Shown: in pieces, positions 34,477-43,985 of the stretch
Numbering within the stretch: position 1 is the stretch's first letter
Layout of the letters: the number at the start of each line of letters is the position of its first letter
Origin: Serratia entomophila
GTDB taxonomy: Bacteria > Pseudomonadota > Gammaproteobacteria > Enterobacterales > Enterobacteriaceae
NCBI RefSeq assembly: GCF_021462285.1
Contig: NZ_CP082788.1
Span: forward strand, 89,829 to 153,828
DNA: 64,000 bases
Direction of reading: 5' to 3'
Notes under the pieces: generated by a model
What the model was told of the DNA's origin: nothing
What the model saw: only the letters and a program-made list of their open reading frames with translations
The model's database searches: none
Program-made: the position numbers and the translations under genes

Positions 34477-35064
34477 CGAGTTCAAAAAGTGGCAGAAACG
34501 CGTCGAAAAAGTCCAGATAAGGGGACTCAAAAGTTAGCTTTAAGGCCTCATCAGTTCCGGGATTTAAATAACCCCAGCAATTACATTCTTGTGCCATCAG
34601 TTTCATCTGAGCGTCGAATTTACGTACCATTAGGCTTCTTTGATGCCAACGTAATCTCTACCAATCTAAACTTTATCCTTCCGCATGCGACTTTGTATGA
34701 ATTTGGCATCCTCAGTTCATTACTTCATAACGACTGGATGCGGTTGGTTGCTGGTCGACTTAAAAGTGACTACCGTTATTCGGCAACCGTAGTGTACAAC
34801 ACCTTTCCCTGGCCATCAGTAACGCCTGGACAGCGTGAAGAGATCAAACGTTTGGCGGAAGAGATGTACCTTACTCGTGACGACTTCCCTGGTCGTACTC
34901 TAGCTGAGCTCTATGATCCCGATAAGATGCCACCCTCGCTTTTGGCAGCACATCAGGCACTGGATGTAGCTGTAGACAAACTCTATCGCGATAAGCCGTT
35001 TCGGGATGCCGCCGATCGCTTGAATTATCTGCTTGCACGGTACGAAGGGTTGACTAAAAAATAA
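34477..35064 (+). pseudogene. DNA methyltransferase 3' fragment, fused in frame to umuC
   Basis: After the junction near 34476 the same frame continues ARVQKVAETRRKSPDKGTQKLALRPHQF...NYILVPSVSSERRIYVPLGF, then ELYDPDKMPPSLLAAHQALDVAVDKLYRDKPFRDAADRLNYLLARYEGL. This is the C-terminal target-recognition region of large MmeI/YeeA-like class I DNA methyltransferases. The N-terminal methylase domain (with NPPF/NPPY) is absent, so it cannot methylate. It precedes a helicase and a nuclease gene, and was probably part of a restriction-modification-like operon. Confidence 0.75.
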
Positions 35065-35145
35065 TCACCAACACTGCTTGATAACAAATTTGATGGGTGA
35101 CGCCTTCAGTTGCATCGCCCATTATCCATGAAACAGGGGTAAATT

Positions 35146-37155
35146 ATGGAAAATATACTGAACGTCAGTTATGCCCAAACCGGGCAAAGCACAGCACAAA
35201 AAGCCATGGGCATGCGCGAGATGCAAGCGCGAGTGTTCGAACAGCGCAACAGCCCCTACCTGCTGATCAAAGCCCCTCCGGCAAGTGGAAAATCCCGGGC
35301 GTTGATGTTTCTGGCACTGGACAAGCTTATCAATCAGGGGATACGTAAGGTCATCGTGGCTGTGCCAGAAATGTCCATAGGGTCCTCGTTCAGAGACACC
35401 GCACTCACCCAACACGGATTCTTTGCTGACTGGACGGTAGAGCCTGAAAATAACCTCTGTATCGGTGGAGGATAAAAGGGAAAGGTCTCCGCTTTTCGCC
35501 GCTTTATGCATGGTGATGGCCAGATCCTAGTCTGCACTCATGCCACCTTGCGCTTTGCCTTCGACAGTCTGGATGTGGCTGTTTTTGACCATTGTTTGGT
35601 GGCCATTGACGAATTCCATCACGTTTCTGCCGATGAAAATAGCCGGCTGGGTGCTTTACTCGATGCGCTGATGAAGCTGCCTCATGCGCACATTATCGCC
35701 ATGACGGGTTCCTATTTCCGGGGCGATACCGTTCCTATTTTGCTACCAGAGGATGAGGCCCAATTTACTAAAGTGTCTTACTCCTATTACGAACAGTTAA
35801 ACGGCTATGAACATCTGAAATCACTCGGTATCGGTTATCATTTTTATCAAGGCCGCTACATTAACGCTTTACCCTCCGTGCTCGATCCCACAAAAAAAAC
35901 CATCATCCATATCCCTAACGTCAATTCCGGCGAGTCCACCAAAGATAAGCACACGGAGGTTGATGCCATATTGGATGCACTGGGTGACGTGGAGTCTCAA
36001 GATCCGATATCCGGCGTATATCGGGTTAAACGTAAAGGAGATGGCAAGCTTTTAAAGGTCGCTAACCTGGTTGATGACAATGTGGCTGAACGCCCCAAGG
36101 TGCAGGCATATTTGCGTACCATTGCAACTGCAGACGATATAGACATCATCATTGCCCTGGGAATGGCAAAAGAGGGATTTGACTGGCCGTATTGTGAGCA
36201 CGTATTGACTATCGGCTATCGGAGTTCTTTGACTGAAGTGGTGCAGATCATTGGCCGCGCAACGCGTGATTGCAAAGGGAAAACGCATGCCCAGTTTACT
36301 AACCTGATCGCACAGCCTGATGCCCAAGATGATGACGTGAAAGTATCGGTCAACAACATGCTCAAGGCCATCACTACCTCACTGTTGATGGAGCAAATCT
36401 TGGCACCCAGCATCCAGTTCAAGCCACGTTCTCAATGGAATGGAGAAGATCTCCCTCCAAACACACTAATTATCGATGATAAGGTGGCCCCAGTATCTAA
36501 AAAGGTGCTCGATATTCTTAACGGCGATAAAGAAGAGATCATGGCGACCCTAATGGCTAATGAGCAACTCGTTAAGGAAGCAGTATCCAATATGCTACCA
36601 GCAGAGTTAATCACTCAGGGGGCCTTACCCGCAACCATCCAAAAAATGTATCCTGATCTGACGGATTATGAATTGGAGCAAATACGGTCTGGCATCCTGC
36701 AAAGCCTTTACATCAATAAGCACGGAGTATTGGTCGATGAGAAGGATGTCCCGGAAGGCGCGGATATCGTGGGTGGCCCCTCCCCAGTCAACGACCCGGA
36801 TGAGATAACGGTTAGCAGACAGTTTTTGAAGATGGGTGAGAAGTTCATCAACATCGAAAATTTGAATATCGACCTGATTGAGACGGTAAACCCATTCCAC
36901 GGTGCTTATGAAATTCTCTCCAAATCAGTTACCGTGGCAATGCTCAAAACCATTCAAGAAGCTGTTAGCGCTAACCAGGCCCAAGTGTCAGAGGATGAGG
37001 CCACCATTCTCTGGCCACGGATCCAGGACTTCGCCCGTCAACACCAACGCCCACCAGAGTTGACATCGAGTGACCCGCTGGAGGTGCGTTACGCTCAAGT
37101 GCTGGCCTATCTTCGCAACAAAAAACAGGCGAAAATGGTAAAGCAGGGAAGCTAA
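35146..37155 (+). pseudogene. DEAD/DEAH-like helicase with in-frame stop
   Basis: ATG 35146 opens a 109-codon ORF with the Walker A motif APPASGKS (residues 43-50) and then TAA at 35473-35475. The same frame continues to 37155 with Walker B DEFHH (about 155-159), the SAT-like motif MTGSY, and helicase domain 2 ending in QIIGRATRDCKGKTHA (motif VI). If read through, it is 669 aa. The downstream ORF from ATG 35506 lacks Walker A and should not hydrolyse ATP alone. The stop lies in GGAGGATAAAAGGG, a purine-rich run prone to indels. Located 3 bases before the GIY-YIG gene. Confidence 0.78.
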
Positions 37156-37158
37156 CTC

Positions 37159-38418
37159 ATGATCAGTTTGTACTCTACCCAACACAGAAAAAAGGCGACA
37201 CTCGACGATATTTTCGCGGCGGAAGATGTTTTTGGGCTACTGGATGTCGTTGCTCTGAAGCCCAAGGCAGGTCCCACGGATCTGATCGAAAGTCAGTTCG
37301 AGAACATCATGACGTTTGTTGATAGTTATGGCCGGGCGCCGCAAAATACACCAAATGCCACAATGAGTGAGAAATCACTAACACGGCAACTTAATGCAAT
37401 TCGGGTAAATCCTGAACAGTGCAAGATACTGCGTGAGCGGGATCGCCATGGGCTGCTGGCAGACGTTCATGTGAATCAGAATCTGAGTGGAACGCCGCAG
37501 GTTGAGCTTGCTTCTCTCCCAGAGATAAGCAAGTCAGAACTGGTAACTTCACTGGACGATATTTTTGCTGATGACGATTTAGGTTTACTGGATTTTGATG
37601 CTCCTGAAATTTTCACTATCAAGCACGTTCCCGTGGGTAAGAAGGACCTCCCTGATGAGATTGCCAGGCGTCAGCCTTGCCCCGATTTTGAACGTTTCTC
37701 CCCCTTATTCGCGCGAGTACACAGAGGATTTCGGGATGGGGTATTTTCCGTTATTCGTTATCGTAATGAGCACAAATTCCAGGAAGGTGACTTTTTTATT
37801 CTCAGTGGGGTTATGGGGTATGTTCATCGTGCAGGTGAACGGCTAGAACAGTATGATACCTATAATGCCCGTCTGCATCTGGTGTTTGAGAATGGAACTG
37901 AGCTTAACATGCTCTACCAGTCCCTGACCCAAGGCCTTGTTCGTGACAACGAAGGGCGTAAGGTGGACCTTAACGGTCAGCAACTGGTACCCAGTGATGG
38001 ACCTGTCCCGAGTGGGTTTGTGTACGTGCTGGCAACGAGGAGTACAGATCCTGCACTTACACCTTACATCCGTGATCTCTATAAAATAGGTTTTACCGAG
38101 ACCACTGTGGAGAAACGGATCCAGAATGCTGCCAAAGACAGAACCTTTCTTGAAGCACCGGTTAGGATTATTTTTACAACTCAATGCTTCAACATGAATG
38201 CCAACAGGCTTGAAGCCCTTGTGCATGGTTTTCTAGCCAAGCAGCGCCTAAACATCACGTTAAGGGCGGCTAACGGCAGTACCTACACGCCCAGAGAGTG
38301 GTTTCATACTCCTTTGGCAACAGTTCAAGCTGTTATCAAGTATATTTTGGACGGAACAATCTCTGAATATCGGATGGATAACACCACGGGAAAGATAGTA
38401 ACAAAGAAAAAACTTTAA
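37159..38418 (+). CDS. GIY-YIG / T5orf172-type nuclease-domain protein
   Basis: 419-aa protein. The C-terminal part (about 283-400) has the T5orf172/GIY-YIG pattern: GFVYVLATRSTDPAL (GIY position), DLYKIGFTETTVEKRIQNAAKD (YIG position), NRLEALVHGFLAKQRLN, and YTPREWFHTPL containing the late conserved glutamate region. The N-terminal 280 residues contain two copies of a short acidic motif (ATLDDIFAAEDVFGLLD near 13 and TSLDDIFADDDLGLLDF near 129), perhaps a protein-binding repeat. It is coupled to the helicase gene, so the pair probably works together on DNA. Not part of the classic SIR2-HerA pair but adjacent to it. Confidence 0.75.
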   Translation: MISLYSTQHRKKATLDDIFAAEDVFGLLDVVALKPKAGPTDLIESQFENIMTFVDSYGRAPQNTPNATMSEKSLTRQLNAIRVNPEQCKILRERDRHGLLADVHVNQNLSGTPQVELASLPEISKSELVTSLDDIFADDDLGLLDFDAPEIFTIKHVPVGKKDLPDEIARRQPCPDFERFSPLFARVHRGFRDGVFSVIRYRNEHKFQEGDFFILSGVMGYVHRAGERLEQYDTYNARLHLVFENGTELNMLYQSLTQGLVRDNEGRKVDLNGQQLVPSDGPVPSGFVYVLATRSTDPALTPYIRDLYKIGFTETTVEKRIQNAAKDRTFLEAPVRIIFTTQCFNMNANRLEALVHGFLAKQRLNITLRAANGSTYTPREWFHTPLATVQAVIKYILDGTISEYRMDNTTGKIVTKKKL

Positions 38419-38697
38419 ACGTTAAATAGTACCCTGCCCCGCCAAGGTGAAATGTTAATCTATTTCTTGAATACAAAGAAAATGACAGTTTTTTCATTAT
38501 CTTCACTTACGCCAGTTCTCATGCTACTTACTGGGTATCTTTCCGTACTATGAGAGGCAGTTGAAAATCATTGTTCGTTAAGGCTATTTTCTATAGCTGA
38601 ATTTTGTAGGGACTTGCAGCGGTTACAACCCCGCGAAGTACATACATACGTGCGGGCTGTGGCTATGATGATCACGACACAAAATCAGGAGTTTTCG

Positions 38698-39711
38698 ATG
38701 CCAGGGGTTGATTATCAAAAGCAGGCTCAAGACTATTATGGTAAGGCTCCTCTCATTATCCTGGGCAGTGGAGCATCGGCTGCCCATGGCATGTCTGGAA
38801 TGGGTGCGCTTGCGAAGTATTTGGTCGCAAATACCGACACTTCGGGCTTGTCTGCTTCCGAGATTTTGGCTTGGGAGAAATTCTGTCAGGTCTTATTAGA
38901 CGGTGTTGATCTGGAATCTGCACTGCATCAGGTGGCTGTTACTGAAGAGTTGACCTCAAGAATTATCACAGCAACCTGGACGCTCATCAGTTCTGAAGAC
39001 ATTCAAGTCTTCCACTATAGCCTTCAGAACCAAGCAATGTTTCCGCTGAGTCGCCTGCTGAACCACATGTTTAAAACAAGCCTCACCAAAATAAATATCG
39101 TAACTACGAATTATGACAGGCTGGCAGAATATGCCTGCGATCAGGAGGGGACCCATCATTATACGGGCTTCTCACACGGATTTTTTCGGCAACGTGCTGC
39201 ACCGAATGAAATCACGTCTGCACGCAGGGTCAATATCTGGAAGGTTCACGGTTCTCTGGACTGGTTTAAATCGCCCCTGGAAGACATCGTCGCCCTTTCA
39301 AATATTCAAGGGATACCGACTAACTATAGGCCGGAAATCGTGACCCCGGGCACTCAGAAATATCAAACAACACATCTAGAACCATATCGCTCGACTATTC
39401 ACAATGCCGATTTGGCCATCAACGCTGCCAATTCCTTCCTGTGCATTGGCTACGGCTTCAATGACGAGCATATTCAGCCAAACATTATGGCCAAATGTAT
39501 TCGTCAGAATACCCCTATCACGATTATCACCTATGCACTCTCAGATGCTGCAAGAAAGCTCATCCTTGATGGCAAGGCGCAGAATTACCTGGCAATAGAA
39601 CGGGGAGCTACAGATGAGCAGTCCATCGTCTACTCCTCTTTGGATAAGACTCCACTGATCGTTGAAAAAAACATATGGAGTCTTGAGAGTTATTTGTCAC
39701 TCATCATGTAG
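38698..39711 (+). CDS. SIR2-domain defence protein (SIR2-HerA system)
   Basis: 337 aa from ATG 38698 (MPGVDYQKQ), which has CAGGAG six bases upstream; upstream in-frame ATGs lack a good ribosome site. Sirtuin-like NAD-binding motifs are present: ILGSGASAAHGMSGMG (GSGAS 23-27), TTNYDRLAE (N138), the catalytic-type WKVHGSLDWF (H184), and CIGYGFNDEHI (251-256). In antiphage systems such domains degrade NAD+ to abort infection. The gene ends 9 bases before a HerA ATPase gene, the composition of the described two-gene Sir2-HerA system. Both genes look intact. Confidence 0.87.
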   Translation: MPGVDYQKQAQDYYGKAPLIILGSGASAAHGMSGMGALAKYLVANTDTSGLSASEILAWEKFCQVLLDGVDLESALHQVAVTEELTSRIITATWTLISSEDIQVFHYSLQNQAMFPLSRLLNHMFKTSLTKINIVTTNYDRLAEYACDQEGTHHYTGFSHGFFRQRAAPNEITSARRVNIWKVHGSLDWFKSPLEDIVALSNIQGIPTNYRPEIVTPGTQKYQTTHLEPYRSTIHNADLAINAANSFLCIGYGFNDEHIQPNIMAKCIRQNTPITIITYALSDAARKLILDGKAQNYLAIERGATDEQSIVYSSLDKTPLIVEKNIWSLESYLSLIM

Positions 39712-39720
39712 GAAGAAGAG

Positions 39721-41454
39721 ATGCCGATTTTTAATTTTCGGGATGAAGACGCGCTTGGAAAGGTGGCTTCCGTTGATACAACAAACGTTATCGTGGACGT
39801 GGAAAATGTCGAGCAGCTCAAAAGGTTGCAAGTCAACCATCTGGCCGTGCTCCAAAGCAGCAGACCTGGACAGCATCTCATCGGTCTTATCACTCAGGTG
39901 ACCCGCAAGCGTGGCATCGAGGACATCGCTAACGATGGTATTAGCGAACAGACTTCAGAACTCAATCTGTGCAAAATAGCCCTGATTGGGACGATGCTGG
40001 ATCGTGACGGAGAAAGAGAGAATGTATTTCGCCGCACTCTGGAAAGCGTTCCAGAAATCGATGCGAATTGTTTTTCGCTAGAGGGGCAAAACCTTACCAA
40101 CTTCATGCGTACGCTCTCCAGCGTCTCAGCCGATGGCAACGCTCTGACGCTGGGCAAATACACGCTGGACGAACATGCTATTGCTTATCTCAATGGCAAC
40201 AAGTTCTTCCAGCGCCACGCCTTCATCGGCGGCAGTACCGGATCAGGTAAATCCTGGACGACAGCCAAGATCATTGAACAGATGGCTGGGCTATCTACGG
40301 CTAACGCCATCGTTTTTGATCTTCATGGTGAATACTCACCATTGGTGGGGAAGGGCATTCAGCACTTCAAGGTGGCCGGTCCCGCCGATGTTGAGGCTCA
40401 ACGCACCATAGATAACGGTGTGCTTTACCTGCCTTACTGGTTGCTTTCATATGAAGCACTTGTGGCAATGTTTGTAGACCGGAGTGACCAGAATGCTCCC
40501 AATCAGGCCATGATCATGTCACGTGAGATCAACCAAGCCAAAAGAAAGTATCTTGAGGATGGTGACCACAAGGAAATTCTGAAGCACTTTACCGTAGATA
40601 GCCCGGTTCCTTTCGATCTGGATGTTCTGATGGGCCGGCTGAACGAGATTAATGTGGAGATGGTTCCGGGGGCATCGCAGGGTAAAGAAAAGCAGGGTGA
40701 TTTTTTTGGAAAACTGGCTCGGATGATCTCCCGGCTAGAGAACAAAATATCTGATAGACGCCTAGGATTCATATTCAGCGGTGGCGGCGATGTTTTGAAT
40801 TTTTCTTGGCTTGAAAAATTCACCACTGCCGTGCTCGGAAGCTCAGAAGAGAATGGCAACGCAGGTATCAAGATCATCAACTTTTCCGAGGTTCCATCAG
40901 ACGTTCTCCCGCTTATCGTATCCCTTGTCGCTCGAGTTACCTTCTCTGTCCAACAGTGGACGCCATCCGAGCTGCGCCACCCGATTGCGCTATTGTGCGA
41001 CGAAGCACATCTCTACATGCCTCAACGAAACATGGCGGAGTCAGCCGATGATATATCCCTGGATATTTTCGAGCGCATCGCCAAGGAAGGCCGTAAGTAC
41101 GGTGTTAGCCTCATCGTAATAAGCCAGCGTCCCTCCGAGGTGAATAAGACGATGCTTAGCCAGTGTAGCAACTTCGTGTCCATGAGGCTGACCAACGCTG
41201 AGGATCAGGGTGTTATCAAGAGGCTTTTGCCTGATAGTCTCGGTGGGTTCAGCGATATCCTACCGACCCTCGATACAGGCGAGGCCTTGGTTGTTGGCGA
41301 TGCGAGTCTGCTTCCAAGTAGAATCAGGATCGATGAACCCATAAACAAGCCGAATAGCGGCACGGTCAATTTCTGGGATGAATGGCAAAAACCAGTCAAA
41401 GACAAGCGACTATTGATCGCGGTAGAAAACTGGCGTAAGCAAAACATCCAGTAA
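39721..41454 (+). CDS. HerA-family ATPase (SIR2-HerA system)
   Basis: 577-aa hexameric DNA-translocase-type ATPase. The N-terminal HAS-barrel (GKVASVDTTNVIVDVENVEQLKRLQVNHLAVLQS...IGLITQV) is followed by Walker A GGSTGSGKS (170-178), Walker B ALLCDEAHLY (about 420-430), the arginine-finger region FERIAKEGRKYGVSLIVISQRPSEV, and SQCSNFVSMRLTNAEDQ. It is encoded directly after the SIR2 gene with nine bases between. HerA partners of SIR2 or nuclease domains form the scaffold of the antiphage complex. Full length. Confidence 0.9.
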   Translation: MPIFNFRDEDALGKVASVDTTNVIVDVENVEQLKRLQVNHLAVLQSSRPGQHLIGLITQVTRKRGIEDIANDGISEQTSELNLCKIALIGTMLDRDGERENVFRRTLESVPEIDANCFSLEGQNLTNFMRTLSSVSADGNALTLGKYTLDEHAIAYLNGNKFFQRHAFIGGSTGSGKSWTTAKIIEQMAGLSTANAIVFDLHGEYSPLVGKGIQHFKVAGPADVEAQRTIDNGVLYLPYWLLSYEALVAMFVDRSDQNAPNQAMIMSREINQAKRKYLEDGDHKEILKHFTVDSPVPFDLDVLMGRLNEINVEMVPGASQGKEKQGDFFGKLARMISRLENKISDRRLGFIFSGGGDVLNFSWLEKFTTAVLGSSEENGNAGIKIINFSEVPSDVLPLIVSLVARVTFSVQQWTPSELRHPIALLCDEAHLYMPQRNMAESADDISLDIFERIAKEGRKYGVSLIVISQRPSEVNKTMLSQCSNFVSMRLTNAEDQGVIKRLLPDSLGGFSDILPTLDTGEALVVGDASLLPSRIRIDEPINKPNSGTVNFWDEWQKPVKDKRLLIAVENWRKQNIQ

Positions 41455-41502
41455 TTGCTTCACGTGCTGTAAGCCTCATTAGCATAGTATCGCTGTTCCT
41501 TG

Positions 41503-41533
41503 AAGTCTCAAAAGAGAAACTCAATTGAGACTT
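41503..41533. terminator. Stem-loop downstream of herA
   Basis: Arms 41503-41511 and 41525-41533 (AAGTCTCAA / TTGAGACTT) form a 9-bp stem with a 13-base loop, about 50 bases after the HerA stop. Only three T follow, so it would be a weak terminator. Confidence 0.4.
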
Positions 41534-41679
41534 TCTGGGGCAGAACTTTATAATAAAGGCCGGGCATTCTAATGCCTCAGATGTCATCGCTGAAGAGGAA
41601 TAGAACTACATACCAGTACATCATTGACCTAAATATATAAACTGCACCCTGTGGGGACTTCAGCCCCCCCCCGCTTTAA

Positions 41680-41874
41680 GTGAGTTTTCGTTCCATTGGC
41701 CCTCGAACCCCACTACCGGCAGTGGCCCCGGGAAAAGTCCCGAAGGTAATGAATGCGCTCCTGGCAATGGCGGAAAGCTTCGTCCTGCCAGCCCGACGGC
41801 AAAGGCATTATCCAAGAGCGGTAAAAAAGAAGCCGCAACGTTACCCGTTACAGCGCCCTCAAAAGCTTAACTGA
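41680..41874 (+). pseudogene. IS4-family transposase C-terminal fragment
   Basis: The frame reads PRTPLPAVAPGKVPKVMNALLAMAESFVLPARRQRHYPRAVKKKPQRYPLQRPQKLN. The segment FVLPARR...YPRAVK...RYP is the typical C-terminal tail of IS4-type transposases. The rest of the element is absent, so this is a relic. Confidence 0.6.
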
Positions 41875-42830
41875 TAAGCATTACGCAAATTGTCCCCTTT
41901 TCCCTTCTTCTTGGGGTTTGTCACGACGGGCGGACTGTCAACTAAGAACCGGTTTCTTGATGCGCGTCAGCGCATGCAGGCGACAACAGGTCAACAAGAG
42001 TACATCAGTTGGTAAGGGTCGCCGGTAGCGCGGCATAGCCGCCCTGTTCTGATAGGTTTCCCCTATCCATCCCCTCGCCCTGCAAAGCTAAATCCAGCTA
42101 TAGTGACGCAGGACCTAATTTGCGCGGTCGGAGTGGTCACGGCAAGGCTTTGCCGCAGCCGGGGCGTAGCTCCGCGTTAGCGGGCCGTAGGGCCGCTTAC
42201 GAGCGTGTTTATTAGACTTTCAGCCATATTTTCTGAAGTGACTCGATTGTTAGTTACAGCATCCATCTTAAAGCCACTTGGTTCCGGGCCTTTGAGGTAG
42301 CGAAGTCAGTCTGTGGGTTTAAGGTAAGTAAAACCATTGATAGAGAGCTGGGTGTTGTTACGGCCTAAGATTTTACAGGGTGAATCTGTAATGCCTGGCA
42401 TAGCCAGGAGGTGCTTTGTCGGCGTAGCCGACAGCTGTTAGGGTTAAGACCTGCAACAAACTTCCGATGTTCCTTTTTCCACTGGTTTTCTGCCCGAGCA
42501 AAGCGAGGGAGCTATCATCAAGCGCTGAGCGCGATGACATCCCCTTTTTCAAAAGGCTTATTTTGTAATGGATTAACGTTCGAAATTAGCTATATCAATA
42601 GGTTACTCTTCGAAACTAACTGTACCTTCCGAAATTAACTAAACTCACTTCGAAATTAATGGCATGCAATCGGGACAATCGACCCGCAATGTTGCCGTGG
42701 GGTTGGTCATCGTGGTTTTTTCCTGCTGCCGGCGGCGGAAAGAACGGCTAAAAAGTATGATTTCCTGAACGCCAGGCAGCAGAAAACCCGCGTCTGGCAA
42801 GACACGGTAGTAAGGGGGGATCAGGAGGGA
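41875..42830. other. Non-coding origin region downstream of repA
   Basis: About 950 bases without a credible gene, 3' of the minus-strand repA. It is rich in short inverted repeats (for example near 42140-42200 and TGTCGGC/GCCGACA near 42418-42434) and ends with iteron-like repeats. In IncL/M-, IncB- and IncFII-type plasmids the replication origin lies on this side of repA, so this is the probable oriV. No clear DnaA box and no oriT were identified. Confidence 0.5.
42581..42660. repeat. Four iteron-like repeats
   Basis: Four direct copies of a motif close to CGAAATTAAC start at 42581, 42611, 42630 and 42651, most preceded by TT. Spacings are 30, 19 and 21 bases, so two intervals are near two helical turns. 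They may be RepA-binding sites of the origin. Confidence 0.6.
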
Positions 42831-43919
42831 TCAGAGCTGCCCGGCGCGCTCGAGAAGCTGTTGGTAGTAGGCTTCCGGATCGCTGTTCAGCAATCCGGGT
42901 CTATCTCGCTTGAGTGCCATTTCCAGCTGCACAACTTGATGTGGCACTGTTATGCCGGTCCAGTTGACGTAAGCTCGATAGAATGGTCTGGAGGGCTTAT
43001 TTTGGCCCTTGGTGGCGCTCTTAATGCCTTGCTGCAGGCTATCCAATACGGTATCAAGACGATCGGGGTTCTCGATATTGTCCAGCGCATCTTCCAACTG
43101 GCCAACGGCACGTTCTTTCTCACGAGCCAGATCAGGACTCACAACCCAGCGCTTGATTTGTTTAAGCCGGTTACGCAGTGAGTGACGGTTTTTGAGGTCA
43201 ATACCGATATGTTCAATGCGCAGCAGATGGCGTTCGTATTTGGTGCGCAACGTCTCTGTCAGGCCGTTCCTGATGGCCCAGGTACGGAACTGCCCCAGCC
43301 ACTGGCGGATTTCGTCGACTGCGATCCCGCGAGACGTGAAGAATTGTTCGCTGAGCCAGATACGTAATGGCTTGTTCTGGCCAGAGTCGGTATCTTTTCC
43401 ATGCAGCACAATGGCGTACTGCAGCTGCTCCATCACTGACAGCGCATTCAGCGCCACGTCATAGGCTTTGCGGCCGTTATCGTACACATGCAGTACACCC
43501 ATGTAATGAGCCAGTTGCTCCATGGGCGCCATGATCTCAAATGGATAGTCACTGTCCGGGTTATAGTCGCAATTAGCCGCCATCACTTGTGACAGTGCTG
43601 TCAGTGCCTGGCAGGCTTCGGAACGGGCATGGACGCGCATTGGTTTTGGAACGTAGTGGCGATCGTTACGTTTGGTATAGGGAACGTAACCATTCCGCCG
43701 CAATTCAACCAGATCTTGGTTACGGTGCCAATCATGACTACTGACGCGCGCAACAACTTTTGATGCCATACCACGAGGGACCGAACAACTCAGTCCAGGC
43801 TGGTAACGACGGTGAATTTTCGCCAGTCCTTTACGAAGAGCATTAGCTTCTCCGCGCCGCGATTGGCGTGATTTGATGAGTGTTGAGTTTTCAACAGTGA
43901 TTAAATTGGCGCTAGTCAA
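42831..43919 (-). CDS. repA: Plasmid replication initiator RepA (IncL/M-IncB-like)
   Basis: 362-aa initiator. The ORF begins at TTG 43919 (MTSANLITVENSTLIKSRQSRRGEANALRKGL). Central segments EIMAPMEQLAHYMGVLHVYDNGRKAYDVALNALSVMEQL and RIWLSEQFFTSRGIAVDEIRQWLGQFRTWA are typical of the RepA/RepZ family. The TTG overlaps the last codons of the leader peptide gene, which fits translational coupling, though the exact start is uncertain. Upstream lie the leader peptide, the antisense RNA target and a copB-like gene, the full copy-control set of IncI/B/L/M replicons. CGCCAA motifs occur at the gene start (plus-strand 43906-43911) and again at 43863-43868. Confidence 0.85.
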   Translation of the reverse strand: MTSANLITVENSTLIKSRQSRRGEANALRKGLAKIHRRYQPGLSCSVPRGMASKVVARVSSHDWHRNQDLVELRRNGYVPYTKRNDRHYVPKPMRVHARSEACQALTALSQVMAANCDYNPDSDYPFEIMAPMEQLAHYMGVLHVYDNGRKAYDVALNALSVMEQLQYAIVLHGKDTDSGQNKPLRIWLSEQFFTSRGIAVDEIRQWLGQFRTWAIRNGLTETLRTKYERHLLRIEHIGIDLKNRHSLRNRLKQIKRWVVSPDLAREKERAVGQLEDALDNIENPDRLDTVLDSLQQGIKSATKGQNKPSRPFYRAYVNWTGITVPHQVVQLEMALKRDRPGLLNSDPEAYYQQLLERAGQL

Positions 43920-43968
43920 AGCACCCTGTGCTTATGTTGCACAGAAGGAGTTGAATTTTTTTTGGCAC
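43912..43968 (-). CDS. repB: RepB/RepY-type leader peptide (18 aa)
   Basis: GTG 43968 opens MPKKIQLLLCNISTGCFD followed by TAG, with AGGGAG upstream. The stop codon overlaps the start of repA (TTTGACTAG). In IncB/IncI/IncL-M plasmids, translation of such a leader opens the mRNA so that a UUGGCG loop can pair with CGCCAA as a pseudoknot that activates repA translation. Both elements are present here. Confidence 0.75.
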   Translation of the reverse strand: MPKKIQLLLCNISTGCFD

Positions 43969-43979
43969 AATCCTATACT
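43951..43979 (+). promoter_or_regulatory. Promoter of the antisense RNA
   Basis: The -35 TTGAAT (43951-43956) and -10 TATACT (43974-43979) are separated by exactly 17 bases on the strand opposite to repA. Transcription would start near 43986 and read through the complementary stem-loop. Confidence 0.75.
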
Positions 43980-43985
43980 CCCTGC

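Noticed and set aside
34238..34537. Plus-strand ORF of 99 aa
   Set aside because: Out-of-frame reading of the umuC fragment.
42000..42300. Possible oriT with nic site
   Set aside because: Several inverted repeats are present, but I could not find a convincing nic motif or an adjacent relaxase gene.
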